Of a stretch of 64,000 nt of DNA, positions 8,438 through 17,631 are shown one piece after another. Origin of the DNA: Acidobacteriota bacterium (GTDB taxonomy: Bacteria > Acidobacteriota > Blastocatellia > Pyrinomonadales > Pyrinomonadaceae); the NCBI GenBank assembly GCA_016715115.1, contig JADKBM010000016.1:1488001-1552000 (forward strand), in the 5' to 3' direction. Position numbers and translations under genes: made by a program. A model generated the notes under the pieces. It made no database searches, was not told the DNA's origin, and saw only the letters and a list, made by a program, of their open reading frames with translations. How positions within the stretch are numbered: the first letter of the stretch is position 1; the number at the start of each line of letters is the position of its first letter.

Positions 8438-9510
8438 GCGTTGCGTCGGAGAGCGGTATGAATAACGTGCATTACAAGGATCAACTGTCGGGGTTCGTCA
8501 ATCACGAGCTAACGGACGATCAACGCCAAAACGTCGGCGAGCATCTCCTCGTATGCCCCGATTGCAGGAGCGCGCTCGACGAGATCAGGTTCGGCGCGCA
8601 ACTCGCGAGAGCGCTCGAGCAACACGATCCGCCGCCTGAAGTTTGGGAGCGTCTTGAAGCGAGGCTCGATAAACGGCGCGCTTTTGCGTTGTTCGGCATT
8701 TTTTCGCCGGCGTTCGCAGGGCTGATGTTCGTCGCCGTCGTGGGAATTGCGATCGCCATCTATTTTGGCGTCAGCGGCGAAGGCACAGGTGGCTGGAGGA
8801 TCGAAACGCTTGCCGGTTCAACTTCGGTCGGAGAGCGTCTCGGTGTCGGCCAAACGCTCGAAACCGATGCGAGTTCACGTGCAAGATTACAAGTTGCGGA
8901 TATCGGCAATGTCGAAATAGCGTCGAATTCGCGCGTAAAACTCATCGATTCGAAATCCGATCAGTATCGCCTTTCGCTCGAACGCGGCCGGCTATCCGCC
9001 AGAATTCTCGCGCCGCCGAGGCTTTTCATCGTCGACACGCCGTCGGCGGTCGCGGTCGATCTCGGCTGCGCTTACACGCTCGACGTCGATGAAAACGGCG
9101 ATTCGAATCTGCACGTCACTTCGGGTTACGTCGCGCTCGAACGTGACGGCCGCGACGTCATCGTTCCGGCCGGGGCGATGGCCATCACCAAAAAAGGGAT
9201 CGGGCTTGGGACGCCGTTCGCCGATGACGCTTCGGACGAGTTTCGGCGAGTTCTATATCGAATCGATTTCGAAAACGGCGGGCGCGAAGCCTTGATAGAG
9301 TTGATCGGAAAAGCCAGAAAGGACGATTCGATCTCGCTTTGGCATTTGCTGAGAAGCGTGCCCAGGGAAGATCGCGAAACCGTGTTCGACGCAATGTCGA
9401 AATTTGTGAAGCTGCCGCCCGACACGACGCGTGCGGGGATACTCGATCTTGACAAGAAAATGCTCGACGCACTTTGGTATCAGGTGAAGATCGTTTGGTT
9501 CGAAGGCTAG
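8434..9510 (+). CDS. Anti-sigma factor: zinc finger, membrane segment and FecR domain
   Basis: 358 residues. The N-terminal cytoplasmic part has the ZAS/zf-HC2 motif H37-x3-C41-x2-C44 (EHLLVCPDC), which binds and holds ECF sigma factors. A membrane helix follows at about 86-113. The periplasmic part (about 130-240) is a FecR domain, with GQTLETDASSRARLQ and LERGRLSARI as landmarks. The last 110 residues are unassigned. The ATG overlaps the sigma factor stop (ATGA), a strong sign that it regulates that partner. FecR parts usually sense a periplasmic or outer-membrane signal; no TonB receptor gene lies nearby. Met9 (8458) is an alternative start. Confidence 0.85.
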   Translation: MSVASESGMNNVHYKDQLSGFVNHELTDDQRQNVGEHLLVCPDCRSALDEIRFGAQLARALEQHDPPPEVWERLEARLDKRRAFALFGIFSPAFAGLMFVAVVGIAIAIYFGVSGEGTGGWRIETLAGSTSVGERLGVGQTLETDASSRARLQVADIGNVEIASNSRVKLIDSKSDQYRLSLERGRLSARILAPPRLFIVDTPSAVAVDLGCAYTLDVDENGDSNLHVTSGYVALERDGRDVIVPAGAMAITKKGIGLGTPFADDASDEFRRVLYRIDFENGGREALIELIGKARKDDSISLWHLLRSVPREDRETVFDAMSKFVKLPPDTTRAGILDLDKKMLDALWYQVKIVWFEG

Positions 9511-9550
9511 GCAGGGCCGCCTGAAGGCGGAACTCCGAACGAACTCCACA

Positions 9551-10792
9551 CTAGAAGCAGTGAATCAACAGCCCGTCGCGTAGTTTCGGCTCGAACCACG
9601 TCGATTTCGGCGGCATTATCTGATTCTCGTCCGACACCTGCAGCAAATCTCCGACGGTCGTCGGAAACATCGAGAACGCGACCTTCCAGGCTCCGGAGTC
9701 GACCAGCCGTTCGAGTTCTTCGGTTCCGCGAATGCCGCCGATGAAGTCGATGCGCTTGTCCGTTCTCACGTCTTCGATGCCGAGGATCGGACGCAAAACG
9801 AAATTCTCCAAACGGCTCACGTCCAGCGACTCGATCACCGGCGGGGCCGCGAAATACTGGATATTGAACAACATCCGATGCCAACGCCCTTCGAGATAAA
9901 CGCAGATCTCGCCCGGGTTTTGCGGCTCCGGACTGTCGGCTTCGGTGATCACGAAACCTGATTCGGCGGTCTTCGCCAAAAACTCCTCGGATGAAAGTCC
10001 GTTCAAGTCCTTTACGACCCGGTTGTAAGGAAGGATTCGAAGTTGTTCCGCAGGAAAGAGCGCGGCGATGACGAAGTTGTACTCCTCGTCGCCGGTGTGC
10101 TGCGGATTCGCATCGCGCATTGCTGCCCGCGCGCGTGAACTGCTCGCCGCGCGGTGATGGCCGTCGGCGATATAGATCGACGGAACATCTTCGAACGCAC
10201 GGACGATCGGTTCGGTCGTGGAGATCTTCCAAACGGTATTGCGAATCGAATTTTTGTTGATGTCGTCGGCCCAAAAATCGAACAAGGGCGCGGACTTCGT
10301 GACTTCGCCGATCAGTGAGTTGAGCTCGTCGGTCCCGCGATAGCAAAGAAAGATCAGACCGGTTTGCGCTTCGAGCTCGATCATATGGCGCGTCCGGTCA
10401 TTCTCTTTGTCGGGCCGCGTTTTCTCGTGCTTCTTGATCCGGCCGTCGTCGTATTCGTCGATCGCGCAACAGGCGACGACGCTCGTCTGAACCTGTTCGC
10501 CCATCCGCAATTGATAGACGTAAAGACACGGTTCGCCTTCGGGTTTGAGGATTCCTTCGCTCTGAAGACGCGCGAGATTCTCTTTCGCCTTGGCGTAAAC
10601 TGCATCGGAATACGGATCCGCGCCGTCCGGCAGATCGATCTCCGAACGCGACACGCGAAGAAAACTCATCGGATTAGAGGCCGCTATCGCGCGCGCTTCC
10701 ATCGCGTTGAGAACGTCGTACGGAACGCTTGAGACTTCTTTTGCGTCATTTGCATCCGGGCGCAGGGCACGGAACGGTTTGATCTTTGCCAT
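9551..10792 (-). CDS. DUF1015 family protein
   Basis: 413 residues. The opening IKPFRALRPD and VSSVPYDVLN, the KKHEKTRPDKENDR segment and IADGHHRAASS are the hallmark blocks of DUF1015 (often called SerC-like, although it is not the aminotransferase). The function is not established; in several anaerobes it sits beside serine-biosynthesis genes. The start at 10792 is preferred because the conserved domain begins there; the longer frame runs through the upstream lipoprotein gene. It lies 4 bases after the stop of that lipoprotein gene, so three genes (11772 down to 9551) look like one operon. Confidence 0.85.
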   Translation of the reverse strand: MAKIKPFRALRPDANDAKEVSSVPYDVLNAMEARAIAASNPMSFLRVSRSEIDLPDGADPYSDAVYAKAKENLARLQSEGILKPEGEPCLYVYQLRMGEQVQTSVVACCAIDEYDDGRIKKHEKTRPDKENDRTRHMIELEAQTGLIFLCYRGTDELNSLIGEVTKSAPLFDFWADDINKNSIRNTVWKISTTEPIVRAFEDVPSIYIADGHHRAASSSRARAAMRDANPQHTGDEEYNFVIAALFPAEQLRILPYNRVVKDLNGLSSEEFLAKTAESGFVITEADSPEPQNPGEICVYLEGRWHRMLFNIQYFAAPPVIESLDVSRLENFVLRPILGIEDVRTDKRIDFIGGIRGTEELERLVDSGAWKVAFSMFPTTVGDLLQVSDENQIMPPKSTWFEPKLRDGLLIHCF

Positions 10793-10796
10793 TGCT

Positions 10797-11300
10797 TTAT
10801 TTGTTCGAATTTGAGTTCGAGTTTGCCCGCGACGCGTTCGCAACGTCCGAAACGAGTTTCTCACGCGCTTCGTTGGCCTTTTTCAGGATCGCTTCGATCT
10901 GTTTGTCGCGCGCCAGTTTCCAAGTGCCTTCCTCGCGAACGAAAGGATAGACGAGATCGAATTGACCGGTTGCGTCGTCGCGAACCTCGACGGTCGCGGT
11001 TTCACCCTCGATCTTCTCGTTTCGGGTTACCGGGAGATTTGGGATCTTGACCTTTGTCTCTTCGCGCAGGACATCATCGACGCTGCGGTTCTGGATCTTC
11101 GCGTTGGTTTCGATGAACGCGATCGACCCGCGCGAAAGGAGCCGCTTCATTCCTTCGATATCGCCCTTTTGCTGCGCCGCGACGTATGCCTTAAGGGTCT
11201 CCGCCGGACTCGTCGCAGGTCTTTCGGACGAACAGCCGGAGGCTGCCGCGAGAAAAACGGTCAAAAGGACAATTCGATGAAATCCAAAATCCAAAATCAC
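10797..11300 (-). CDS. Putative lipoprotein (DUF4878/NTF2-like), start in repeat DNA
   Basis: About 167 residues. A hydrophobic stretch FHRIVLLTVFLAAASGC ends in a lipobox, so the mature protein should be a lipid-anchored envelope protein. The rest follows the DUF4878-like plan of its neighbour: P-ETLKAYVAAQQKGDIEGM, then a late GTWKLA segment. No ATG precedes the signal peptide. The only usable starts are GTG (11300) or TTG (11294), both inside a heptanucleotide repeat, so the first residues (ILDFGF) are encoded by repeat units. It starts 13 bases after the stop of its paralogue. The gene may have lost its original start and adopted one from the repeat. Confidence 0.65.
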   Translation of the reverse strand: MILDFGFHRIVLLTVFLAAASGCSSERPATSPAETLKAYVAAQQKGDIEGMKRLLSRGSIAFIETNAKIQNRSVDDVLREETKVKIPNLPVTRNEKIEGETATVEVRDDATGQFDLVYPFVREEGTWKLARDKQIEAILKKANEAREKLVSDVANASRANSNSNSNK

Positions 11301-11312
11301 AATTCCAAAATC
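11281..11312. repeat. Heptanucleotide repeat (ATCCAAA type)
   Basis: A run of ATCCAAA/ATTCCAAA-like units of 7-bp period lies between two lipoprotein genes and continues into the start region of the downstream one (minus strand). It belongs to the same family as the arrays near 27.35, 27.5, 37.7 and 63.85 kb. Confidence 0.75.
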
Positions 11313-11313
11313 C

Positions 11314-11772
11314 CTAGGGTTGTTTTCCCTCGTTGATGATCCGGTCGAGTTCTTCCTGGCTTTTTTGTGAATCGATCTCGATCTGATTGGCAAAACCCTT
11401 TTTGTCGATTTTCCAGACTCCCTCCTCGCGGATGAAATGGACCGTATTCCAGAGGCCCATCGAATCTTCCATTTCGACCGAAGCTTTGTTTTCTTCGTCC
11501 TCACGGACGTTGCGATATTTGACCGAATTCTGTGATTCCGTGAACAGCGTTTCGCGGGTCACGATGTCATCGACCGTGACGTTTTGGGCCTTTGCCTCCT
11601 GCTCTGCCATCTTCAGCGATTCCTGCGACAGAAGCATTTTCATCTGGGTCGTGTCTTTCTTTTTGATCGCGCGTGTGTAAGCCTGCAGAGTTTCGAGCGG
11701 CGTGAGTTTTTTCGGCGGCGCGGCGCATCCGGCAGCGAGCGAAACGGCAATGAACAAGATAATAAAACGCAT
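11314..11772 (-). CDS. Putative lipoprotein (DUF4878/NTF2-like)
   Basis: 152 residues. The signal peptide MRFIILFIAVSLAAGC has a lipobox with C16. The mature part begins with LTPLETLQAYTRAIKKKD and ends with REEGVWKIDKKG, a layout like small NTF2-like or DUF4878 lipoproteins that bind or sense something at the membrane; the ligand is unknown. It is a clear tandem paralogue of the next gene, with the same order of motifs but low identity. It is the first gene of a probable three-gene operon ending with the DUF1015 gene. Confidence 0.75.
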   Translation of the reverse strand: MRFIILFIAVSLAAGCAAPPKKLTPLETLQAYTRAIKKKDTTQMKMLLSQESLKMAEQEAKAQNVTVDDIVTRETLFTESQNSVKYRNVREDEENKASVEMEDSMGLWNTVHFIREEGVWKIDKKGFANQIEIDSQKSQEELDRIINEGKQP

Positions 11773-11851
11773 TGTTTGAATATAGATTTCTTAAATCGTT
11801 ATACTGAAAAAACTGAATTATAACTCAAAAGGGCAGGGAGCGAAAAAACGA

Positions 11852-12133
11852 ATGGAACGCAGGAAACTCGAGACGCAAGAAATCGCCAAAAGACTCGGTA
11901 AGGTCGCCGGATGGACGTCGGAGGACGATTTTTTGAAAAAGCGTTTTGAGTTCGGGAATTTCGCCGAAAGTCTCGCGTTCGTGAACGCCGTCGGCGAGAT
12001 CGCCGAGCGTCACGACCATCATCCAGACATCACGTTTGGCTGGGGCTATGCCGAGATCAGCCTGACGACTCACGATCGCGGCGGCATCACGAATTTCGAC
12101 TTCGCCGTCGCGACGGAGATCGAACAGATCTGA
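11852..12133 (+). CDS. Pterin-4a-carbinolamine dehydratase
   Basis: 93 residues, the normal length of the family. Removes water from 4a-hydroxytetrahydrobiopterin or related pterins, recycling the cofactor of aromatic amino acid hydroxylases. The conserved block AERHDHHPDITFGWGYAEIS (about 51-70), followed by TTHDRGGITNFD, carries the family active-site histidines and tryptophan. The gene stands alone between convergent and divergent neighbours, and no hydroxylase gene is in view, so it may serve pterin or molybdopterin metabolism more broadly. Confidence 0.93.
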   Translation: MERRKLETQEIAKRLGKVAGWTSEDDFLKKRFEFGNFAESLAFVNAVGEIAERHDHHPDITFGWGYAEISLTTHDRGGITNFDFAVATEIEQI

Positions 12134-12181
12134 GATTTCGATCATTGTTGAGCCCGAATTACGCAATAGCGTGCCTTTACC

Positions 12182-12199
12182 CCGCAGCTGGCGCTGCGG
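12182..12199. terminator. Hairpin between convergent genes
   Basis: CCGCAGC, a 4-base loop, then GCTGCGG: a perfect 7-bp stem in the 80-bp gap between the pterin dehydratase (plus) and the exported protein at 12215 (minus). There is no good U-run, so termination is plausible from position only. Confidence 0.4.
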
Positions 12200-12214
12200 T
12201 CTTGTCTCCTATCG

Positions 12215-12763
12215 CTAATTTTCCGACGCAATGAAATCAATGTCCCGAACATCATCGACAACTTCCCTCACCACCGTCTGTTGCACAAACGTGAAGCGCT
12301 TTGACATAACGGTGATCACATAGGTCGCGCCGACCGGAATTTCGGAAATTCCGTAATAGCCAAAAGATCCGGAAACAGCCGTTCGCGTTGTGCCGTTCGG
12401 AAACGTCACCGTTACCCGCGCGTTGCGGATGCCGCGGCCATCGGCGGTCAGGACACGTCCGCCAACGACTGCCAATGAGGCTGTCGGCGCGAAGTCTTCC
12501 GGCGTCCAGAATCCGGAATACAGATAAAACGTTCCGCCGCTCGAACGAACGCCGGCGATCGTTTGTCCGCCGGTTCCCGTCTGGTCGAGGGCCGACTGCG
12601 ACATCGCGTTTCCGCCGCCGGCGACGACCTGTTTCTCGACCGAAAACTGTCCGCCGCTCGCGACGATCTCGCTCGTCTGCCCGCGAGTGATCGCAACGAA
12701 TACAAGAAAGAGGATCAGCGCCAGCAAAAGAACCGATACGAGCGGTTCAATTTTCCTTTTCAT
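12215..12763 (-). CDS. Exported protein with carboxypeptidase-regulatory-like domain
   Basis: 182 residues. One N-terminal membrane segment or uncleaved signal is followed by a glycine/serine-rich linker region (SGGQFSVEKQVVAGGGNAMS). The last 80 residues are a Cna-B/carboxypeptidase-regulatory-like sandwich: GGRVLTADGRGIRNARV and SGSFGYYGISEIPVG. Such domains cap surface proteins in this phylum. An AAGGAG site precedes the ATG at 12763. That ATG lies within the end of the S74-domain gene (17-bp overlap), so the two are coupled and the product probably accompanies the trimeric surface protein. A broken copy of the same domain exists at 44588-44926. Confidence 0.75.
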   Translation of the reverse strand: MKRKIEPLVSVLLLALILFLVFVAITRGQTSEIVASGGQFSVEKQVVAGGGNAMSQSALDQTGTGGQTIAGVRSSGGTFYLYSGFWTPEDFAPTASLAVVGGRVLTADGRGIRNARVTVTFPNGTTRTAVSGSFGYYGISEIPVGATYVITVMSKRFTFVQQTVVREVVDDVRDIDFIASEN

Positions 12764-14768
12764 TCTCAACTCCTTTTTGCCCGCAAACCGGGGTCGAATT
12801 GTTCTGCGAACAGACCAAAGCCTTGAGCAGTTCAATCTGCTCACTTAGTTTTCGAATCGTATCGTCGAGCCGTTCGATCTGCAGCTGTTGCTCTTTGACC
12901 GCGTTTACCAGGACCGTCGTCACTTGCGCATATTTGACGCCTTCGATCTCGCCTCGTTGGTTGTAAACATTGAGAAGCGGTTCGACCTCGTTGACCTCTT
13001 CGGCGACGAAGCCAATATCCTGCGCGCCGCCTTGTTTCCAGTTGAACGTCACCGGTCGAAGCCGTTTGACCATCTCGATGCCGCCCTTGAAGTCCTGGAT
13101 ATTGTCCTTGTATCGCCGGCTCGACGAACATTGTCCGAGAAATCGTTCGGGAAAGTTCGGATTCGGGGCTTGCAGGCAAACGGCCTCGCTGCCGCTGACC
13201 AGCGCTCGCAGGCCGACGTATTGTCCCGTCAGATTGCCGCTGAAATCGCCGGCGGCGGCGTTCACGTCACCGCTGGCGAAGACCGTTCCAACGTTCAACC
13301 CGCCGCTGACCGATGCGCCGCCGGTGACGGTCAATGAGCTCGATTTCAATATCCCGGCGTTGACCGTGCTCGGGGTCGTGATGCTGCCGAACGACCAAAG
13401 TCCGATACCGGGAATCTTCACTTTCGCGTTCGAACTGCCGAGAACGATCGCGTTCGATTCGTCCGCGACTGCATCGGCACCGATCGCCGTCGCGTTCGAA
13501 ATTCCGTTGTTGATCGACGTGTTGTAGCCGAACGCGGAGTTGTTGTTTCCGTTACCGCCGTTGATCGAAAAACCGGCGAGAGTGTTGTTGTTTCCGAGGC
13601 CGCTCGTCGAACTTCCGAGAAACGTATTGTTCGATCCGGCCTGATTTCCAGCTCCGGTCTCGTACCCGATGTAAACGTTGTAATTGCCCGAAAAGGCGTC
13701 CTTTCCGGAGCGAAGCCCGAAATACGAATTGAACGTCCCGGTCGTGTTCTTCTCGCCGGAAAACGCGCCGACGAACGAGTTTCCGCCGCCGGTGTTGACC
13801 TTGCCGGCACTGAAGCCGAACATCGCGTTGTTGGCCGCGATTTGATTTCCCTGACCCGCCGAAACCCCGAAATATGAATTGTTCGCGCCCGACGTATTCG
13901 AAAACCCGGATGCTCCGCCGAAAAATGCGTTCGAGCCGCCGTCCAGATTGCTCGCGCCGGAGTTTATGCCGAAAAAGGAGTTCGAATTTCCGATCGTGTT
14001 CGACGAACCGGCGTACGAACCGAAGAACGAGTTCGACGAGCCGGTTGTGTTGACCTTTCCCGTCTGCGTCCCGAAGAAGGCGTTGAATCCGCCGGTGTTG
14101 ACCGGACCCGAATTGAACCCCGCAAATATGTTCTCATTTCCGGAGGCGCTCAAGATCCGGCCGCCGTTCAGGTTGAACTGCGCTGCGGCGTCGAAGATGT
14201 TAGATCTTCCGGTACCGCTGATGTTGAAGTTCGAACTCGCCTGCTGATTCTGAGAGTTTTGAATGTAGTTCGGACTGTTCGGCAGCGGATTCCGGTCGTC
14301 GGACATCCGCGGGTCCGTCGTGATGACGTACTGCGCCGCCGGAATTCCGCCGAGGTTCGCGGCGTCGATGGCGATATTCGCCTGATTCGCGTTCAGCGAC
14401 CGGACGGCATAAGGCGTCGAAGTCACGGATTGCCTCGGTGTCAGAAGCGTGTACGGCTGACCGCTCCCGTTGAGCCGCACGCCGATCTCGAGAAACCTCG
14501 CCGCACCGCTGAACGAGTTTGCGCCGAAATCGAGATTAACGGCGAAGATGCCATTCGTCACGGTCGCCGTCAGATTCGTGATCGTCTGTCCGATCTGACT
14601 TCCGCCGGAAATTCCGTCATACAGCTTGAATTCGAATTGATAGGTCCCGTTGGCGGCGATCCCGCCATCCTGGAGTTTTCCCTGATAAACGAATCCGGAC
14701 GTCTGGGCCTGCGACCGGATTGAAAAAACGAAAAAAATTGCTATGCTGACCAAAAATACTGCTCTCAT
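12747..14768 (-). CDS. Surface protein with YadA-head-like repeats and S74 chaperone domain
   Basis: 673 residues with a signal peptide (MRAVFLVSIAIFFVFSIRSQAQ). Residues about 180-440 hold roughly 15 short repeats rich in N-(S/A/T)-x-F-G, resembling the coiled left-handed heads of trimeric adhesins. Residues about 555-640 match the Peptidase_S74 intramolecular chaperone of phage tailspikes: SSSRRYKDNI, then GFVAEEV and the VKYAQVTTVLVNAVKEQQ helix. The Ser-Lys pair in that motif normally cuts off the chaperone after trimer assembly. A C-terminal coiled coil follows. I infer a trimeric, self-processing surface fibre. AGGAG is seven bases before the ATG at 14768 (in-frame ATG at 14789 is the alternative). 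Confidence 0.8.
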   Translation of the reverse strand: MRAVFLVSIAIFFVFSIRSQAQTSGFVYQGKLQDGGIAANGTYQFEFKLYDGISGGSQIGQTITNLTATVTNGIFAVNLDFGANSFSGAARFLEIGVRLNGSGQPYTLLTPRQSVTSTPYAVRSLNANQANIAIDAANLGGIPAAQYVITTDPRMSDDRNPLPNSPNYIQNSQNQQASSNFNISGTGRSNIFDAAAQFNLNGGRILSASGNENIFAGFNSGPVNTGGFNAFFGTQTGKVNTTGSSNSFFGSYAGSSNTIGNSNSFFGINSGASNLDGGSNAFFGGASGFSNTSGANNSYFGVSAGQGNQIAANNAMFGFSAGKVNTGGGNSFVGAFSGEKNTTGTFNSYFGLRSGKDAFSGNYNVYIGYETGAGNQAGSNNTFLGSSTSGLGNNNTLAGFSINGGNGNNNSAFGYNTSINNGISNATAIGADAVADESNAIVLGSSNAKVKIPGIGLWSFGSITTPSTVNAGILKSSSLTVTGGASVSGGLNVGTVFASGDVNAAAGDFSGNLTGQYVGLRALVSGSEAVCLQAPNPNFPERFLGQCSSSRRYKDNIQDFKGGIEMVKRLRPVTFNWKQGGAQDIGFVAEEVNEVEPLLNVYNQRGEIEGVKYAQVTTVLVNAVKEQQLQIERLDDTIRKLSEQIELLKALVCSQNNSTPVCGQKGVENEKEN

Positions 14769-14899
14769 AAACTTCTCCTTGCCGGACATTGATCGTCGGC
14801 GAAAACAAGATTAATTGCTTGGTTGGCGGGATTCACCACATATTCAGGTAGGCATTTCGCCGACGTCTCAAACGAGTGCGAAATCAACCGTTTTTATGG

Positions 14900-14914
14900 T
14901 ATGTTCGGAACATA
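14900..14914. promoter_or_regulatory. Perfect palindrome in divergent promoter region
   Basis: TATGTTC-G-GAACATA, 7+1+7 and perfect, lies between the divergent S74 gene (starts 14768) and the CSLREA gene (starts 15022). Position and symmetry suggest an operator for one or both genes; the regulator is unknown. Confidence 0.4.
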
Positions 14915-15021
14915 ACGTTTTTTAGATTCCGGGCCGCAGCGGCTGGAGTACGAGTTCAAAGCCTGAACGTTCGTTTCAGGCCCGAACAAATTCGGATGTC
15001 CAAGAACCCAGGAGGAAAGAG

Positions 15022-17592
15022 ATGCAAAGATTTTTGAGAGTTTCGATGATATGTCTGATGGTGGTATTCGTCAGCGCGCTTGCCGCGAACGCCGCGACCT
15101 TCGTCGTCAACACGACGAATGATACGGTCGACGCGACGCCTGGCGACGGAACCTGCGCCGACGGTTCGGCGCAATGCTCACTGCGCGCCGCGATCGGCGA
15201 AGCCAACGCGCTCGCGGGCGATGATACGATCACGATTCCGGCGGGAACTTACACGCAGTCCCTGGTCGCGGCGAACGAGGATCTTAATGCCGGCGGCGAT
15301 TGGGACATCACGAGCAACATCACGATCAACGGCGCGGGCGCGGCGACGACGATCCTGCAGGCCGCGGCGACGCCCGGAACGGCAACCGAGCGCGTGATGG
15401 AAATTACCTCAACCACTGCGGTAGTCACGATCGCCGGCGTTACCTTGAGGCACGGCAACAAGACCGGCGCGGCGGCGGCGACGACCCGAGGCGGCGGAAT
15501 CCGGAGCCAGGGCACGCTGACGATCAACGACAGCATCGTGACGCTGAACAATTCTTCGGGTGGCGGCGGAATCCGCAACGAGCGGACGATCACGCTCAAC
15601 AACGTCACCGTTTCGAACAACGCCTGCAACAACGGCGGCGCGACGTGTTTCGGCGGCGGTATGTACAACAACCTGGCGGCGTTGACAACGGTCACGATCA
15701 ACAACAGCACGTTCTCGGGCAATTCGTCGGTCTCGCCCGGCACTAACGGATTCGGCTTCGCCGCTGGCCTCGGAATCGAAGGCACACTCGGGTTTAATAT
15801 CGTAATTTCCGGAAGTGCGTTTACCGGGAACATCGGAACCGGCACCGGCACCGGCGGAAGCAACGGCAACGGGATTCGGATCCTTCCGACCGCCGCCGGG
15901 ACCGCGAACATCACGAATTCGGTTTTCAGCAACAACTCGGGCACCGGCGGTGCTTCGATCCAGGGCGTCGGAATTACGGCCTTCACTTCCGGAGCCGGCA
16001 CGCTGACCGGAACGTGGGACAGAGTGTCAATCACCGGCAACACGGGAACAACTGCGCCGGGCCTGGTCATCAACCCGACCGGCGGCGCTGCGAATCTGAC
16101 GATCACCAACAGCACGATCTCCGGAAACGTCGGATCGGCATCAGTCGGCGGCGTTCTCGCATCCAATGCGGGCGCCACATCGGGCGCGGCCTCGGTCATC
16201 AACTTTGTCAACAGCACGATCAGCGGCAACTCGACAGCGGGCGCCGGCGGCGGTGTTTTCCTCGAACAACCGGCGGCAACCGGATCGATGACGATGAACT
16301 TCAACTTCTGCACGATCGCAAACAACGGAGCGAATACTGACAATACCGGTACGGACTCAGGCGGCGGCATTTTCCGTTCGACGGCCGGAGCTTTGAATTT
16401 GAAGAACACGATCGTCGGCGACAACTTCGTCGGAACCGGCGGCCTCGGACCCGACATTTTCGGCGCGATCAATTCGCAGGATTACAATCACATTGAAAAC
16501 ACCGCGGGAGCGACGATCGGCGGCACGACGACGAACAACACTACCGGCGACGCGATTCTCGGGGCTTTGGCGAACAACGGCGGTTCAACGCAGACGCATC
16601 TTCCGGGGGCCGGCAGCGCTGCATTGAACGCGATCCCGAACGCGACGAACGATTGCGGCACGGTCGTTACGACGGACCAACGCGGAGTTACCCGTCCGGA
16701 TTCAGGCGCGTGCGAAAAAGGCTCGGTCGAAGTGTCGAGCGTGATCGTCAAGTCGCGTGCCGATTTCGACGGCGACGGCAGGACCGACGTTTCCGTATTC
16801 CGCCCGAGCGAAGGAAACTGGTATCTGAACCGATCGACCGCGGGACTCGTGGTCAGTCAGTTCGGATTGTCCACGGACACGCTTGTTCCGGGCGACTACG
16901 ACGGCGATCAGAAGGCCGACCTCGCCATCTTCCGACCCGACGCCAACCCGGCTAATCCGGATTTCTACGTCCTGAACAGCAACGGCAACATTCTGACCGG
17001 CGCGTCTTGGGGCATTCCGGGCGATACACCGATTTCAGGAGACTACGATGGCGACGGAAAGAACGACCGTGCGGTTTTCCGTTCGTCGAACGCCGTCTGG
17101 TACGTGATTTTGAGCGGCGGCGGATCGATCGTCGAACCGTTCGGATTGACGACCGATATCCCGCTCGCAATCGATAACGACGGCGACGGAAAGACCAATC
17201 TGGCCGTTTACCGTCCGGGCACCAACACCTGGTACATCGCCAGGCCGACCGGTGTTCCGGCTCAGAACTTCGATGCGTCGCCATACGGACTCGCCGGCGA
17301 TCTGCTTGTTCCCGCCGACTATGACGGCGATAACAAGGACGACATTGCGGTCTTCCGTCCGAGCGCAGGAACCTGGTTTATCCGTCGATCGACAAACGGC
17401 AATACGGATATTGTTACGTTTGGAACAAGCGGCGATGTTCCGGTTCCGGGCGATTACGACGGTGACGGCAAGGACGACGTCGCTGTTTATCGAAACGGCC
17501 AATGGTGGCTGAACCGTTCGACCTCGGGTCTGGCGATCACCAACTTCGGCAATGCGACCGATACGCCGATCCCGAAACGCTACATTCCGTAG
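15022..17592 (+). CDS. Secreted right-handed beta-helix protein with CSLREA motif and FG-GAP C-terminus
   Basis: 856 residues. The signal peptide ends about residue 24. QCSLRAAIGEANA (about 51-63) matches the CSLREA motif found at the front of secreted beta-helix proteins. Residues about 75-560 are Asn/Gly/Thr-rich parallel beta-helix repeats (TI.NSTISGN-type units). The last 270 residues consist of about six FG-GAP/VCBS-like repeats with (D/Y)(F/Y)DGDGK.D(V/I)AVFRPS, which supply Ca-binding DxDxDG loops. The final TDTPIPKRYIP resembles the ends of three other large proteins in this window. It is probably displayed on or released from the surface. A GGAGGAAAG-like site precedes the ATG. A strong terminator follows. 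Confidence 0.85.
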   Translation: MQRFLRVSMICLMVVFVSALAANAATFVVNTTNDTVDATPGDGTCADGSAQCSLRAAIGEANALAGDDTITIPAGTYTQSLVAANEDLNAGGDWDITSNITINGAGAATTILQAAATPGTATERVMEITSTTAVVTIAGVTLRHGNKTGAAAATTRGGGIRSQGTLTINDSIVTLNNSSGGGGIRNERTITLNNVTVSNNACNNGGATCFGGGMYNNLAALTTVTINNSTFSGNSSVSPGTNGFGFAAGLGIEGTLGFNIVISGSAFTGNIGTGTGTGGSNGNGIRILPTAAGTANITNSVFSNNSGTGGASIQGVGITAFTSGAGTLTGTWDRVSITGNTGTTAPGLVINPTGGAANLTITNSTISGNVGSASVGGVLASNAGATSGAASVINFVNSTISGNSTAGAGGGVFLEQPAATGSMTMNFNFCTIANNGANTDNTGTDSGGGIFRSTAGALNLKNTIVGDNFVGTGGLGPDIFGAINSQDYNHIENTAGATIGGTTTNNTTGDAILGALANNGGSTQTHLPGAGSAALNAIPNATNDCGTVVTTDQRGVTRPDSGACEKGSVEVSSVIVKSRADFDGDGRTDVSVFRPSEGNWYLNRSTAGLVVSQFGLSTDTLVPGDYDGDQKADLAIFRPDANPANPDFYVLNSNGNILTGASWGIPGDTPISGDYDGDGKNDRAVFRSSNAVWYVILSGGGSIVEPFGLTTDIPLAIDNDGDGKTNLAVYRPGTNTWYIARPTGVPAQNFDASPYGLAGDLLVPADYDGDNKDDIAVFRPSAGTWFIRRSTNGNTDIVTFGTSGDVPVPGDYDGDGKDDVAVYRNGQWWLNRSTSGLAITNFGNATDTPIPKRYIP

Positions 17593-17631
17593 TCGGATTG
17601 CCCTGATCCCAAACGATCAGGCAGTTTTGTT

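Noticed and set aside
14900..14914. LexA (SOS) box
   Set aside because: The half-sites are GTTC-GAAC in the reverse order and with wrong spacing for the known GAAC-N4-GTTC type, so only a generic operator is proposed.
15249..16472. Long minus-strand ORF of 407 codons opposite the CSLREA gene
   Set aside because: It mirrors the repetitive GC-rich beta-helix gene; the product is a Pro/Val/Ala-rich shadow without a family, and the plus-strand gene has a signal peptide, ribosome site and terminator.
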